A DNA stretch of 40,152 nucleotides, taken from IMG/VR virus record IMGVR_UViG_3300008450_000115, positions 1 through 40,152 of that record; one strand, 5' to 3'. Source of the stretch: a virus. Numbering within the stretch: position 1 is the stretch's first letter; every line of letters begins with the position of its first letter. Below, in pieces: positions 33,050-40,152 of the stretch. The position numbers were made by a program, and so were the translations under genes. Below the pieces are notes generated by a model. The model had not been told where the DNA came from and did no database searches. It was given only the letters and a program-made list of their open reading frames with translations.

Positions 33050-33068
33050 AATAATTACTATATTTTAG
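33028..33068 (+). promoter_or_regulatory. Dual promoter region (late motif plus P4)
   Basis: CTATTTATT at 33028-33036 matches the late motif. TTTG at 33035-33038, a 20-base spacer and TATATTTTAG at 33059-33068 match the Bacteroidota-type promoter set. The -7 element is only eight bases before the ATG at 33077, giving a nearly leaderless message. Confidence 0.5.
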
Positions 33069-33076
33069 ACTAAACA

Positions 33077-34822
33077 ATGAAGAAATTAATGCAATTACTA
33101 GAATCGGGAGAAAAAACAGCTTTTATAAATAGTAAAGCTGTACAATATACAGACGAGAAAGAATTACAAGACCTAAAAGATAACCCAGATGTTAAGACAA
33201 TATCAACAGCTCAAGGTAAAAGAATAAAGGAAGAAGCTGGAAGAAAATATACTGCAGAAGAATCCCAAGCAGTTGGTAAAACTGTAGGTAAATCTTTACT
33301 TAAAGTATTAAGAGGACAAGGAGATGAAGTAGTTGATATAAGACTTACAGGAGTAGGACTTAATAAATTCGGAATCAAAGTAAAATACGGTAATGACAAA
33401 GGTAAAGATACTTTTAGATTTACTTTAAATCCAGATACAGAAGATATTACTTTAGATCTAGGAAGAGGTAATCATGAACAACTTGTTGACTTTGTGATAA
33501 CACAAGGAAACACCGTATCTCTCCCTACTCCGGAATTAGAAGATAAACTAAGTGATGCTATGAAGAAATATACGTCAGAACCAACAGATGCTGAGTATGA
33601 TCAAATGGCTGCAATGGAACCTGAATTAGATCCATCACAGATAAACAAATATATTTCAGAAGGAGTATTAGAAGAAAGAACTTTTACTATAAATGGATTA
33701 GGTAACTTTGAATTTGCAGGAATGAAAGATGACTTAGTCATGGGATCTCAAAACAATGGACCTGTTAGAAGTTTTAAAAGAGAAAGAGTTTTACAAGACA
33801 ATCCAAATTTCTTTGATAGACAACCAAGAGAGAGAAAACCACAAGGAGTTCGTCCTTATACAGAAGCACAATATTGGAAAATATTACAAGGAGCAATCGA
33901 TGATGCTGGTAGTACAGAATTTGCATATGATATAGCAGAATCCATGATATTAGATCCTCAGATTTTAGCTAGACTTGCAAAAGAGTATCCTGGAGAATCA
34001 GCTAGAAAATTACAGCAAAGACTTCAATGGGATTTAGAGGCATGTGATGCTCCTGATGATGACTATGAAGATGAAGTAGATGAAACAACAAAACACGTAG
34101 GAGGTAAATACGTAAATTATCCAGAAAAAGGAGGGAAAAGATTAGGTACTTTTAATACTAAATCAGCAGCCCAAAAACAATTAACAGCTATTGAAATCAG
34201 TAAACATAAAAACGAAGCTCTTGACCCAGTTGGAAAAGAAGATGACGATATTAACAACGACGGAAAAGTGGATTCAACAGATAAATACTTAACAAAAAGA
34301 AGAGAAACTATCTCACAAAATATAGATGAAGTAACAAACCCAGAACTTACAAAATATGTAAATAGATTTGTAGGTGGATTAGCAAAAATGTATGATTATT
34401 CAACCCAGGATGCAGTATATGCAATAATGGGAGTATTGAGATCACAAGGATGGAAAGGGTTAAACGAGGATCTAGACTTAGGTCATGAAGATGATGAGCC
34501 AGGAATGTTATTAGGAGATATCTACGGTATAATGCAATCAGCAAAAAGTCTATACGAATTAGTAGCACAGTTTGAAGGACAACAAGAAGTAGATTTTCCA
34601 CATTGGTGGCAAGCAAAAATTGTCAATGCAAAAGCAAACTTATCTGCAGCAAGACAGTATTTAGATTATGAAGTAAACAAACCACAAACACAGGTAGTAG
34701 TTGCACACTTAGGAGAGGCAAAAGGTACTTGTTGTCATAAATGCGGACACGTTCATGTAAAAGGAACTGCACACCCAACACCGTATCTAACAGGTCAAAA
34801 AAATTGTAAATTTAGAGACTAA
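33077..34822 (+). CDS. Mosaic protein with CTS-like start, EF-hand loop and zinc knuckle
   Basis: A 581-residue modular protein. It starts [11 protein letters not shown], with LLE at 7-9. Modules in order are an N-terminal beta region (about 60-150), a helical block with [20 protein letters not shown] (about 258-325), a [20 protein letters not shown] segment, a perfect EF-hand/dockerin-type calcium loop (Asp391 to Asp402, [12 protein letters not shown]), a helical [20 protein letters not shown] module with PHWWQAKI, and a C-terminal Cys cluster (CCHKCGHVH). I recall several of these modules as separate proteins in environmental phages. It is probably a processed head cargo or scaffold protein. 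It is coupled by TAATG to the next gene. Confidence 0.6.
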   Translation: MKKLMQLLESGEKTAFINSKAVQYTDEKELQDLKDNPDVKTISTAQGKRIKEEAGRKYTAEESQAVGKTVGKSLLKVLRGQGDEVVDIRLTGVGLNKFGIKVKYGNDKGKDTFRFTLNPDTEDITLDLGRGNHEQLVDFVITQGNTVSLPTPELEDKLSDAMKKYTSEPTDAEYDQMAAMEPELDPSQINKYISEGVLEERTFTINGLGNFEFAGMKDDLVMGSQNNGPVRSFKRERVLQDNPNFFDRQPRERKPQGVRPYTEAQYWKILQGAIDDAGSTEFAYDIAESMILDPQILARLAKEYPGESARKLQQRLQWDLEACDAPDDDYEDEVDETTKHVGGKYVNYPEKGGKRLGTFNTKSAAQKQLTAIEISKHKNEALDPVGKEDDDINNDGKVDSTDKYLTKRRETISQNIDEVTNPELTKYVNRFVGGLAKMYDYSTQDAVYAIMGVLRSQGWKGLNEDLDLGHEDDEPGMLLGDIYGIMQSAKSLYELVAQFEGQQEVDFPHWWQAKIVNAKANLSAARQYLDYEVNKPQTQVVVAHLGEAKGTCCHKCGHVHVKGTAHPTPYLTGQKNCKFRD

Positions 34823-35388
34823 TGAAAAGATCAGAACTAAAAGATATAATAGTAGAAGCGTATGTGGAACTATTAAGAGAAACACCAGAAGTACCTGCAC
34901 TAAAAACATCTACTCAGATAATACTAGGTAAATTTCCTACATTGAAGAAATCCTTAGTTAGATTAATGACTCATGAATTTGACGAATTTATAGAGGATGT
35001 AAAATGGGTAGCTCCTAAACCAACTACCTTTACCGTAGTATTAAAGAATGGACAGACATTCAATATGAAATGGCAAGGAAAAGATTTTGATGCAAATATT
35101 GAAGGAAAGAATTATTACCTAGGAACAGTATCAACATACCAACAAGCGATAGATTCACTAAATAGAATTCTAATTAACGGACCAATCTCTCAAGGAGAAG
35201 AACCAGGAGCAGATCAATTCGGAGGAGAAGCACCTGGAGCTGAACCAGCAGCTGGAGACGGTGGTGGAGGAGAATCTCCAGGAGCAGAAACAGCACCGGA
35301 AGAAAATCCAGCAGCAGGAGCTGAATTTGGAGGTGGAGAAGAAGAAGCAGGAGGAGGACCTGAAGAAGAAACCCCAACATCATTATAA
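34822..35388 (+). CDS. Protein with CTS-like start and acidic Gly-rich tail
   Basis: A 188-residue protein starting [20 protein letters not shown], with IVE-A at residues 10-13, nearly the same opening as the gene at 23288. Residues about 30-115 form a small beta domain ([34 protein letters not shown]). Residues from about 125 are a low-complexity Gly/Glu/Ala/Pro tail, likely disordered and acidic. An acidic cargo or DNA-mimic role is possible; neither is shown. Confidence 0.6.
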   Translation: MKRSELKDIIVEAYVELLRETPEVPALKTSTQIILGKFPTLKKSLVRLMTHEFDEFIEDVKWVAPKPTTFTVVLKNGQTFNMKWQGKDFDANIEGKNYYLGTVSTYQQAIDSLNRILINGPISQGEEPGADQFGGEAPGAEPAAGDGGGGESPGAETAPEENPAAGAEFGGGEEEAGGGPEEETPTSL

Positions 35389-35410
35389 AAATAGTAAATA
35401 GAAATAGGTT

Positions 35411-36235
35411 ATGGAACAGCAAAGTACACGAGATGTGCAAAAATTAGTGAATGCTTTTAATGAGGTAAAAGAGGAATACTGTAGATACTTAACAGTATTT
35501 AATTACTTTGATCCAAACTCCCTAGGTACTATATCAGAGGTACTACTAGCAAAGTTATTAAACAATGTAGAGGGGATAAAAGCAACACATACAGGAGGAA
35601 GCCAGGGATTAACAGACTTAGTTGTAGATGGGCATAGTATAAGTCTAAAAACAACAGACGGTAAAATACATATAGGATTAGGTAGCGATAAGAACCTAAT
35701 AGATACTGCAGAACTGCAAAAAGTACTACAGTATATAAAACACAATCAAGAAATCTTTAAAAGTAATACAATAAAGGAGCTTGAGGATGTAATAGCAGAT
35801 AGTATTAAGCTTATAATAGCAGCAAGAATTGAAGCTACCATAAAAAAACTAGTGGGAGAGAGTGGAGAAGAGTTTTTTGTATGGATAGAAAAAATCTACG
35901 ATAATAAAAAAATACTAAGTGATATAGTTATACATATTGTAAAATTTAATAGGGAACAACTACAACAGGTATTTAATAATGCAAAGATTCACGCAACTCC
36001 AAAAGCATGGGGGATTGTAGGAGCAAATAGTGAAATGGTAGTTAAATCAGATATATCGGGAAAGATCTTAAACGTAACAGGTACATTTATTAAACAATAT
36101 TCACAGGATACTAATATTAAGATAACATTAGAGAAGTCAGAGGACCTTGAACATGGAGAATTACAGGAAAGTATAACAAGAGAGTTATTTATCTCCTTAG
36201 ATAATATCTACAGACAATGTATTAGTGGAGAATGA
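35411..36235 (+). CDS. Putative PD-(D/E)XK restriction-like endonuclease
   Basis: A 274-residue protein. Residues 39-80 match a restriction-endonuclease-like core: Glu43 (ISEVLLAKLL), Asp69 (GLTDLVVDG) and SLK at 78-80 (HSISLKTT) in place of ExK, spaced as in PD-(D/E)XK enzymes. Several type II restriction enzymes and phage nucleases have this shape. The C-terminal 190 residues are helical then beta and unfamiliar. It lies alone between cargo-like genes and the terminase. It could be a homing nuclease, a DNA-degrading protein or a packaging nuclease; the assignment rests on a short motif. Confidence 0.5.
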   Translation: MEQQSTRDVQKLVNAFNEVKEEYCRYLTVFNYFDPNSLGTISEVLLAKLLNNVEGIKATHTGGSQGLTDLVVDGHSISLKTTDGKIHIGLGSDKNLIDTAELQKVLQYIKHNQEIFKSNTIKELEDVIADSIKLIIAARIEATIKKLVGESGEEFFVWIEKIYDNKKILSDIVIHIVKFNREQLQQVFNNAKIHATPKAWGIVGANSEMVVKSDISGKILNVTGTFIKQYSQDTNIKITLEKSEDLEHGELQESITRELFISLDNIYRQCISGE

Positions 36236-36245
36236 AAATACAATA

Positions 36246-36255
36246 CTATTTATAA
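36246..36255 (+). promoter_or_regulatory. Candidate late promoter, CTATTTATAA
   Basis: Good match to the recurring motif, 28 bases before the ATG at 36274, in a 38-base gap. Confidence 0.55.
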
Positions 36256-36273
36256 ACAAAAATATAAAACACA

Positions 36274-37425
36274 ATGGCAGATAATTTTAACTTAAGAGAA
36301 TTCTTAACAGAGAATAAACTTACTAAAAACGCACAACTATTAAAAGAAAACTGGCAAGTAACATTAGACAGTAGACCAGTAGATGTAAGATCAATCGAGG
36401 TAGACGGAATAGATCCAGCAGACAGACCAGATTTCTCAGATGCATATATTACTTATGCAGAATTTGAAGATGGAACTCCACTATCGGAAGATGAATTAAT
36501 GAGATTAGAAGACGAAAATTACGGGATAGTAAATGACCTAATTCACGATAGACAACTGGATATGGATGAAGCTAAAAAAGAAACTATGGAAGAAGTTGAA
36601 GAAGCTTATCAACCAAAATCAAAACTAGAACAAGTAATTCAAGCAGCTTGGGCAGAAAAAGATATAAATAAAGCCAAGCAACTAGTAATAGATTTAATAG
36701 AACCATCTAGAATAAATTCTAAGCAACAGATATTAGATACAATTAAGGGGATAAACAATAAAGGTAGATTAGATCAATACTTAGCAAACTCTCTACTAAA
36801 ATTTGAAAAACTAGGGTTAAGTGAATCAGAAGAAGTGGAAGAAGGAATGGAACCAAAAGAAACAGTAAAAGAAAATACAATGACTGAAAGAGACAAGTAC
36901 TTAACTAGGTTAGTAGAAAATGCTTTAGGATTTGAAGTAACAGAAGATTACCAAGAAGAAGGATATGGTGATGATTCTGTAATCTCGAAACTAGAAAAAA
37001 GAGGAGAAGAAATTCCAGAAAGACCTACTTACTCAGAAGGAGATGAAATGGTAGAAGAAAAGCCACTTCCAAAATATGAGAACATCGAAAAACTTATGCA
37101 AGAAATTGATAAGAATACAGATGAAGCAGCTCACAAATACAAAATGGAAGAAATGAAAAGAGTTGCTGATATGTTAGAAAAAAAATGTACAGCACTTGAA
37201 GAAGGAGATGATGCAGATCATATCGATCAAAAGAAACTAAAACAAATGAAAAAAGATATCATGAGTTTAAGAAAAGGTATCGAAAAGATGGAAAAAGTAG
37301 CAGAGAAAAAATTCACTAAAAAAGAAACAAAAGCAGATTTAAAAGAAGGATTTGACTTAAGAAACTTTTTAGTAGAAAACAAACTAACTACTAGTTCTAG
37401 AATTACAGAAGAATCAGCTGAGTAA
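36274..37425 (+). CDS. Acidic helical protein with the same motif at both ends
   Basis: A 383-residue, highly charged protein. The N-terminus NFNLREFLTENKLT (4-17) recurs as GFDLRNFLVENKLT at 359-372. The first copy fits a capsid-targeting sequence (LTE at 11-13), and VEE and VAE sites occur inside. Between them are long acidic and coiled-coil helices (EMKRVADMLEKKCTALEEGD, KQMKKDIMSLRKGIEKMEKV). It has its own candidate late promoter and a terminator after it, just before the terminase gene. Similar helical, charged proteins are scaffold (prohead core) or head cargo in T4-like phages; which one is not decided here. Confidence 0.6.
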   Translation: MADNFNLREFLTENKLTKNAQLLKENWQVTLDSRPVDVRSIEVDGIDPADRPDFSDAYITYAEFEDGTPLSEDELMRLEDENYGIVNDLIHDRQLDMDEAKKETMEEVEEAYQPKSKLEQVIQAAWAEKDINKAKQLVIDLIEPSRINSKQQILDTIKGINNKGRLDQYLANSLLKFEKLGLSESEEVEEGMEPKETVKENTMTERDKYLTRLVENALGFEVTEDYQEEGYGDDSVISKLEKRGEEIPERPTYSEGDEMVEEKPLPKYENIEKLMQEIDKNTDEAAHKYKMEEMKRVADMLEKKCTALEEGDDADHIDQKKLKQMKKDIMSLRKGIEKMEKVAEKKFTKKETKADLKEGFDLRNFLVENKLTTSSRITEESAE

Positions 37426-37446
37426 TTAAATTACAGATGAAACAAG

Positions 37447-37473
37447 CCCACCCCAAAAAAGGTGGGTTTTTTT
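37447..37473 (+). terminator. Rho-independent terminator
   Basis: CCCACC pairs with GGTGGG across an eight-base loop (CCAAAAAA), followed by seven T. It separates the 383-residue gene from the terminase gene. Confidence 0.9.
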
Positions 37474-37481
37474 ATATGTTG

Positions 37482-37490
37482 ATATTTATT
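37482..37490 (+). promoter_or_regulatory. Candidate late promoter, ATATTTATT
   Basis: Weaker copy of the motif (A instead of the first C), beginning 26 bases before the terminase ATG at 37508 and right after the terminator. Confidence 0.4.
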
Positions 37491-37507
37491 ATATATAATT
37501 ATATAAT

Positions 37508-39085
37508 ATGTCACAACAAGATTTAAAACAAATAGTAGCCCAAGAATATATTAAGTGTGCAAAAGATCCTGCATACTTTATGAGAAAATATTGCTACATA
37601 CAGCATCCAAAAAGAGGTAGAATTTTATTCAACCTATATCCATTCCAAGAAGGTGTTTTGCATTTATTTAGAGATGAAAATTATATCATCACTCTAAAAT
37701 CAAGGCAGTTAGGTATCTCAACTCTAGCAGCAGGATATTCACTTTGGTTAATGCTTTTCCATAAAGATAAAAACGTACTTGCATTAGCTATTACTCAAGC
37801 AACAGCTAGAAACCTTGTAACTAAAACGATTTTCATGTATGAGAATCTACCAAAATGGTTGCAACTACCTTATTCGGAAAAAAATAAATTATCATTAAGA
37901 TTAAGAAACGGTTCTAAAATAACAGCTAAATCATCTAATACAGATGCTGCTCGTTCTGAAGCGGTATCATTACTTCTAATAGATGAGGCTGCTTTCATTG
38001 ATAATATTGAAGAAACATATACAGCAGCACAGCAAACCCTAGCAACAGGGGGGCAATGTATGGCATTATCAACTCCAAATGGTATTGCAAACTGGTTCCA
38101 TAAAACATGGGTAGATGCTGAAGCAGGAGATAATGGATTTATTCCAGTTAAATTACCTTGGACAGTACATCCGGAAAGAGATCAAACCTGGAGAGATGAA
38201 CAAGATAGAAAACTAGGAGTAAGAGCAGCAGCACAGGAATGTGATTGTGACTTTTTAACTTCTGGAGATACAGTAATTGAACCGGAATTATTATCATTCT
38301 ACGAAGAAACATTTGTACAGGATCCAATAGAGAAAAGAGGAGTAGATGGAAATCTATGGATATGGGAAGGAGTAGATTATCAGAAATCTTATATGATTAT
38401 TGCCGATGTATCTAGAGGAGATTCTACCGATTACTCTACATTCCATATATTTGACATAGAATCATGCACACAGGTTGGAGAATATAAAGGTAAGTTATCA
38501 CCTAAAGAATTTGGAAATGTATTGGTTGGAGTAGCAACAGAATTTAATGATGCACTTCTAGTAATAGAGAATGCAAATATAGGATGGTCAACAATAGAGC
38601 AGGTACTAGCTAGAGAATATAAAAACCTTTATTATTCATCAAGATCAGAAACTGAAACAGTAGAATCTTATATGGCTAAATTTGAAAGAGATAAACTAGT
38701 TCCAGGATTTACAATGTCATTAAAAACAAGGCCATTAGTAATAGCTAAGTTAACTGAATATATTAGGGAGAAATCTGTTACAATTAAATCTAAAAGAACA
38801 ATGGCCGAGTTGAGGGTATTTGTTTGGAAGAATGGAAAACCACAAGCACAGATTGGATATAATGATGACCTTGTAATGCCACTAGCTGTTGCATTATATG
38901 TTAGAGATACAGCCGTTAGAATGAGACAACAAGGAATGGATTTAACAAGAGCACAAATGAATTCACTTGTAAGCTTAAACCAAAGAGAAGAGAAACCAGT
39001 TTTCAACGTTGCTCCTATGAGAAATAATCCGTATCTTATGAGAACACAGCACGGAGATGAAGATCTTAGTTGGCTATTAGGATAA
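37508..39085 (+). CDS. 17: Terminase large subunit, gp17
   Basis: A 525-residue packaging motor ATPase/nuclease of the T4 gp17 type. The Walker A-like loop is SRQLGIST at 65-72 and Walker B is LLLIDEAAF with Asp159-Glu160. The RNase H-like nuclease domain has Asp300 in IIADVSRGDSTDY, Glu in VIENANIGW and Asp in NDDLVM. T4 gp17 is 610 residues; this one lacks some N-terminal sequence. It cuts concatemers and pumps DNA into the head through the portal, encoded next. A good late motif (CTATTTATAA) separates it from the portal gene. Confidence 0.9.
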   Translation: MSQQDLKQIVAQEYIKCAKDPAYFMRKYCYIQHPKRGRILFNLYPFQEGVLHLFRDENYIITLKSRQLGISTLAAGYSLWLMLFHKDKNVLALAITQATARNLVTKTIFMYENLPKWLQLPYSEKNKLSLRLRNGSKITAKSSNTDAARSEAVSLLLIDEAAFIDNIEETYTAAQQTLATGGQCMALSTPNGIANWFHKTWVDAEAGDNGFIPVKLPWTVHPERDQTWRDEQDRKLGVRAAAQECDCDFLTSGDTVIEPELLSFYEETFVQDPIEKRGVDGNLWIWEGVDYQKSYMIIADVSRGDSTDYSTFHIFDIESCTQVGEYKGKLSPKEFGNVLVGVATEFNDALLVIENANIGWSTIEQVLAREYKNLYYSSRSETETVESYMAKFERDKLVPGFTMSLKTRPLVIAKLTEYIREKSVTIKSKRTMAELRVFVWKNGKPQAQIGYNDDLVMPLAVALYVRDTAVRMRQQGMDLTRAQMNSLVSLNQREEKPVFNVAPMRNNPYLMRTQHGDEDLSWLLG

Positions 39086-39089
39086 CTTC

Positions 39090-39102
39090 CTATTTATAAA
39101 TA
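39090..39102 (+). promoter_or_regulatory. Candidate late promoter, CTATTTATAAATA
   Basis: Contains the motif and also TATAAATA, the T4 late consensus, inside a 12-base palindrome (TATTTATAAATA, 39091-39102). It begins 25 bases before the portal ATG at 39115. Confidence 0.6.
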
Positions 39103-39114
39103 AAATATTTAACA

Positions 39115-40152
39115 ATGGCAGAAAGAAATCTATTCTCCAATCTACAGAGATTATTCTCAACAGACATCTTAGTTAGAAACATAGGAGGAGATGAATTAAA
39201 AATAGCAGATATTAACCAGATACAAACTACTGGAAAATATCAAACAAATGCACTATTAGATAGATTCTCACGTCTATACATATACAACAATAAGAATATA
39301 TTTAATCCGAATCTTAATTATCAAACATTAAGAATTCAGCTATATTCTGATTACGAAGCAATGGATTCAGATCCTTTTATTGCTTCATGTTTGGATATAT
39401 TAGCAGATGAAGCTACCCTAAGAAACGAGTATAACGAGGTACTATCAATTAAATCCTCAGATGAAAATATACAGAGAGTTCTTTATAACTTATATTACGA
39501 TGTATTAAATATAGAATTTAACCTATGGTCATGGGTTAGAAATATGTGTAAATATGGAGACTTCTTCTTAAAATTAGAAATCTCAGAAAAATTTGGAGTT
39601 TATAATGTACTTCCCTACACAGTTTACCATATGGTTAGGCATGAAGGAGTAGATAAAAACGACCCAACTAAAGTAACCTTTACAATTGACCCTGATGGAC
39701 TTGCTTCATCAATGGATCCAAACTACATTCCAAACTCAAATAAATCAGTTATCAACTTAGATAACTACGAAGTAGCACATTTTAGATTAATTGCAGACAC
39801 AAACTACCTTCCTTATGGTAGATCTTATATAGAACCAGCTAGAAAAATATACAAACAAATGACTTTAATGGAGGATGCGATGTTAATTCACCGTATTATG
39901 AGAGCTCCTGAGAAGAGAATGTTTTATATTAATGTAGGAGCTATTCCACCAAATGAGGTAGAGCAGTTCATGCAAAAGACAATTAATAGTATTAAAAAAA
40001 CTCCTTATGTTGATCCTCAAACAGGTGAATATAACCTGAAATTCAATATGATGAATATGATGGAGGATTTTTATCTTCCAGTAAGAGGAGGAGATACTTC
40101 TACAAAAATTGAAACTACAAAAGGATTAGAGTATGACGGAATAAAAGACGTT
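39115..40152 (+). CDS. 20: Portal protein gp20 (partial, runs off right end)
   Basis: The first 346 codons of a portal protein, open to the window edge. Recognisable stretches are SDYEAMDSDPFIASCLDILA, ADEATLRNE, VRNMCKYGDFFLKLEI, VAHFRLIADTNYLPYGRS and YIEPARKIYKQMTLMEDAML with HRIMRAPEKRMFYINVG, all typical of T4 gp20. The protein forms the 12-mer ring at the head vertex through which DNA enters. Start chosen as the first ATG after the late motif. In T4, genes 18 and 19 lie between 17 and 20; here 20 follows 17 directly. Confidence 0.9.
   Translation, partial: MAERNLFSNLQRLFSTDILVRNIGGDELKIADINQIQTTGKYQTNALLDRFSRLYIYNNKNIFNPNLNYQTLRIQLYSDYEAMDSDPFIASCLDILADEATLRNEYNEVLSIKSSDENIQRVLYNLYYDVLNIEFNLWSWVRNMCKYGDFFLKLEISEKFGVYNVLPYTVYHMVRHEGVDKNDPTKVTFTIDPDGLASSMDPNYIPNSNKSVINLDNYEVAHFRLIADTNYLPYGRSYIEPARKIYKQMTLMEDAMLIHRIMRAPEKRMFYINVGAIPPNEVEQFMQKTINSIKKTPYVDPQTGEYNLKFNMMNMMEDFYLPVRGGDTSTKIETTKGLEYDGIKDV

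Noticed and set aside
35174-35440. Leu-rich minus-strand frame opposite the acidic tail
   Set aside because: It is the complement of the Gly/Glu-rich low-complexity tail of the 188-residue protein.

Overview
The window is a 40 kb piece of a T4-like myovirus (contractile-tailed phage) genome. Diagnostic genes are a gp55-type late sigma factor, gp25 and gp6 baseplate wedge proteins, a gp5-like OB-fold spike, a gp17 large terminase and a gp20 portal that runs off the right edge. Every supported gene lies on the + strand and the DNA is visibly AT-rich. The host is probably a member of the Bacteroidota. Start codons lack Shine-Dalgarno sequences, and four intergenic gaps carry TTG, exactly 20 bases, then TATATT, which resembles the Bacteroidota -33 TTTG / -7 TAnnTTTG promoter. 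No tRNA, integrase, insertion sequence or CRISPR array was recognised.

Layout. Positions 1-3000 are accessory: small unknown proteins, a two-helix membrane protein, a T5orf172-type GIY-YIG protein, and a non-coding stretch (776-1360) whose strand composition is opposite to the rest. Positions 3034-4751 hold an HD phosphohydrolase, a membrane-anchored coiled-coil protein and the late sigma factor. Positions 4773-21396 are the baseplate and fibre module: gp5-like spike, gp25, gp6, a 1394-residue gp7-position protein, several structural proteins, and a fibre with 28 exact 14-residue SHAEG repeats and a C1q/TNF-like tip. Positions 21404-26122 carry a divergent GIY-YIG protein, a ferritin, a cupin-like protein, a truncated kinase-like protein, a primase and a PD-(D/E)XK nuclease. 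Positions 26191-31324 carry two related nucleotidyltransferases split by a NUMOD-containing homing endonuclease, two HExxH proteins and a HAD phosphatase. Positions 31352-37425 carry mostly unknown proteins with capsid-targeting-like N-termini. The right end is terminase, then portal.

How the parts fit. The gp55-like factor probably reads a recurring CTATTTAT(A/T) motif found about 22-28 bases before most uncoupled late genes. Within operons, genes are joined mainly by TAATG stop/start overlaps. The most interesting theme is that about ten otherwise unrelated proteins begin with a short amphipathic segment ending in (L/I)xE at residues 9-13. This resembles the T4 capsid-targeting sequence cut by the prohead protease. 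It suggests a large set of cargo proteins packaged in the head and delivered with the DNA, including a kinase-like protein, a HAD phosphatase, an EF-hand/zinc mosaic protein and others. Beside this set sits an unusual three-domain fusion of a nucleotidyltransferase, an NMN-adenylyltransferase-like domain and a zincin.
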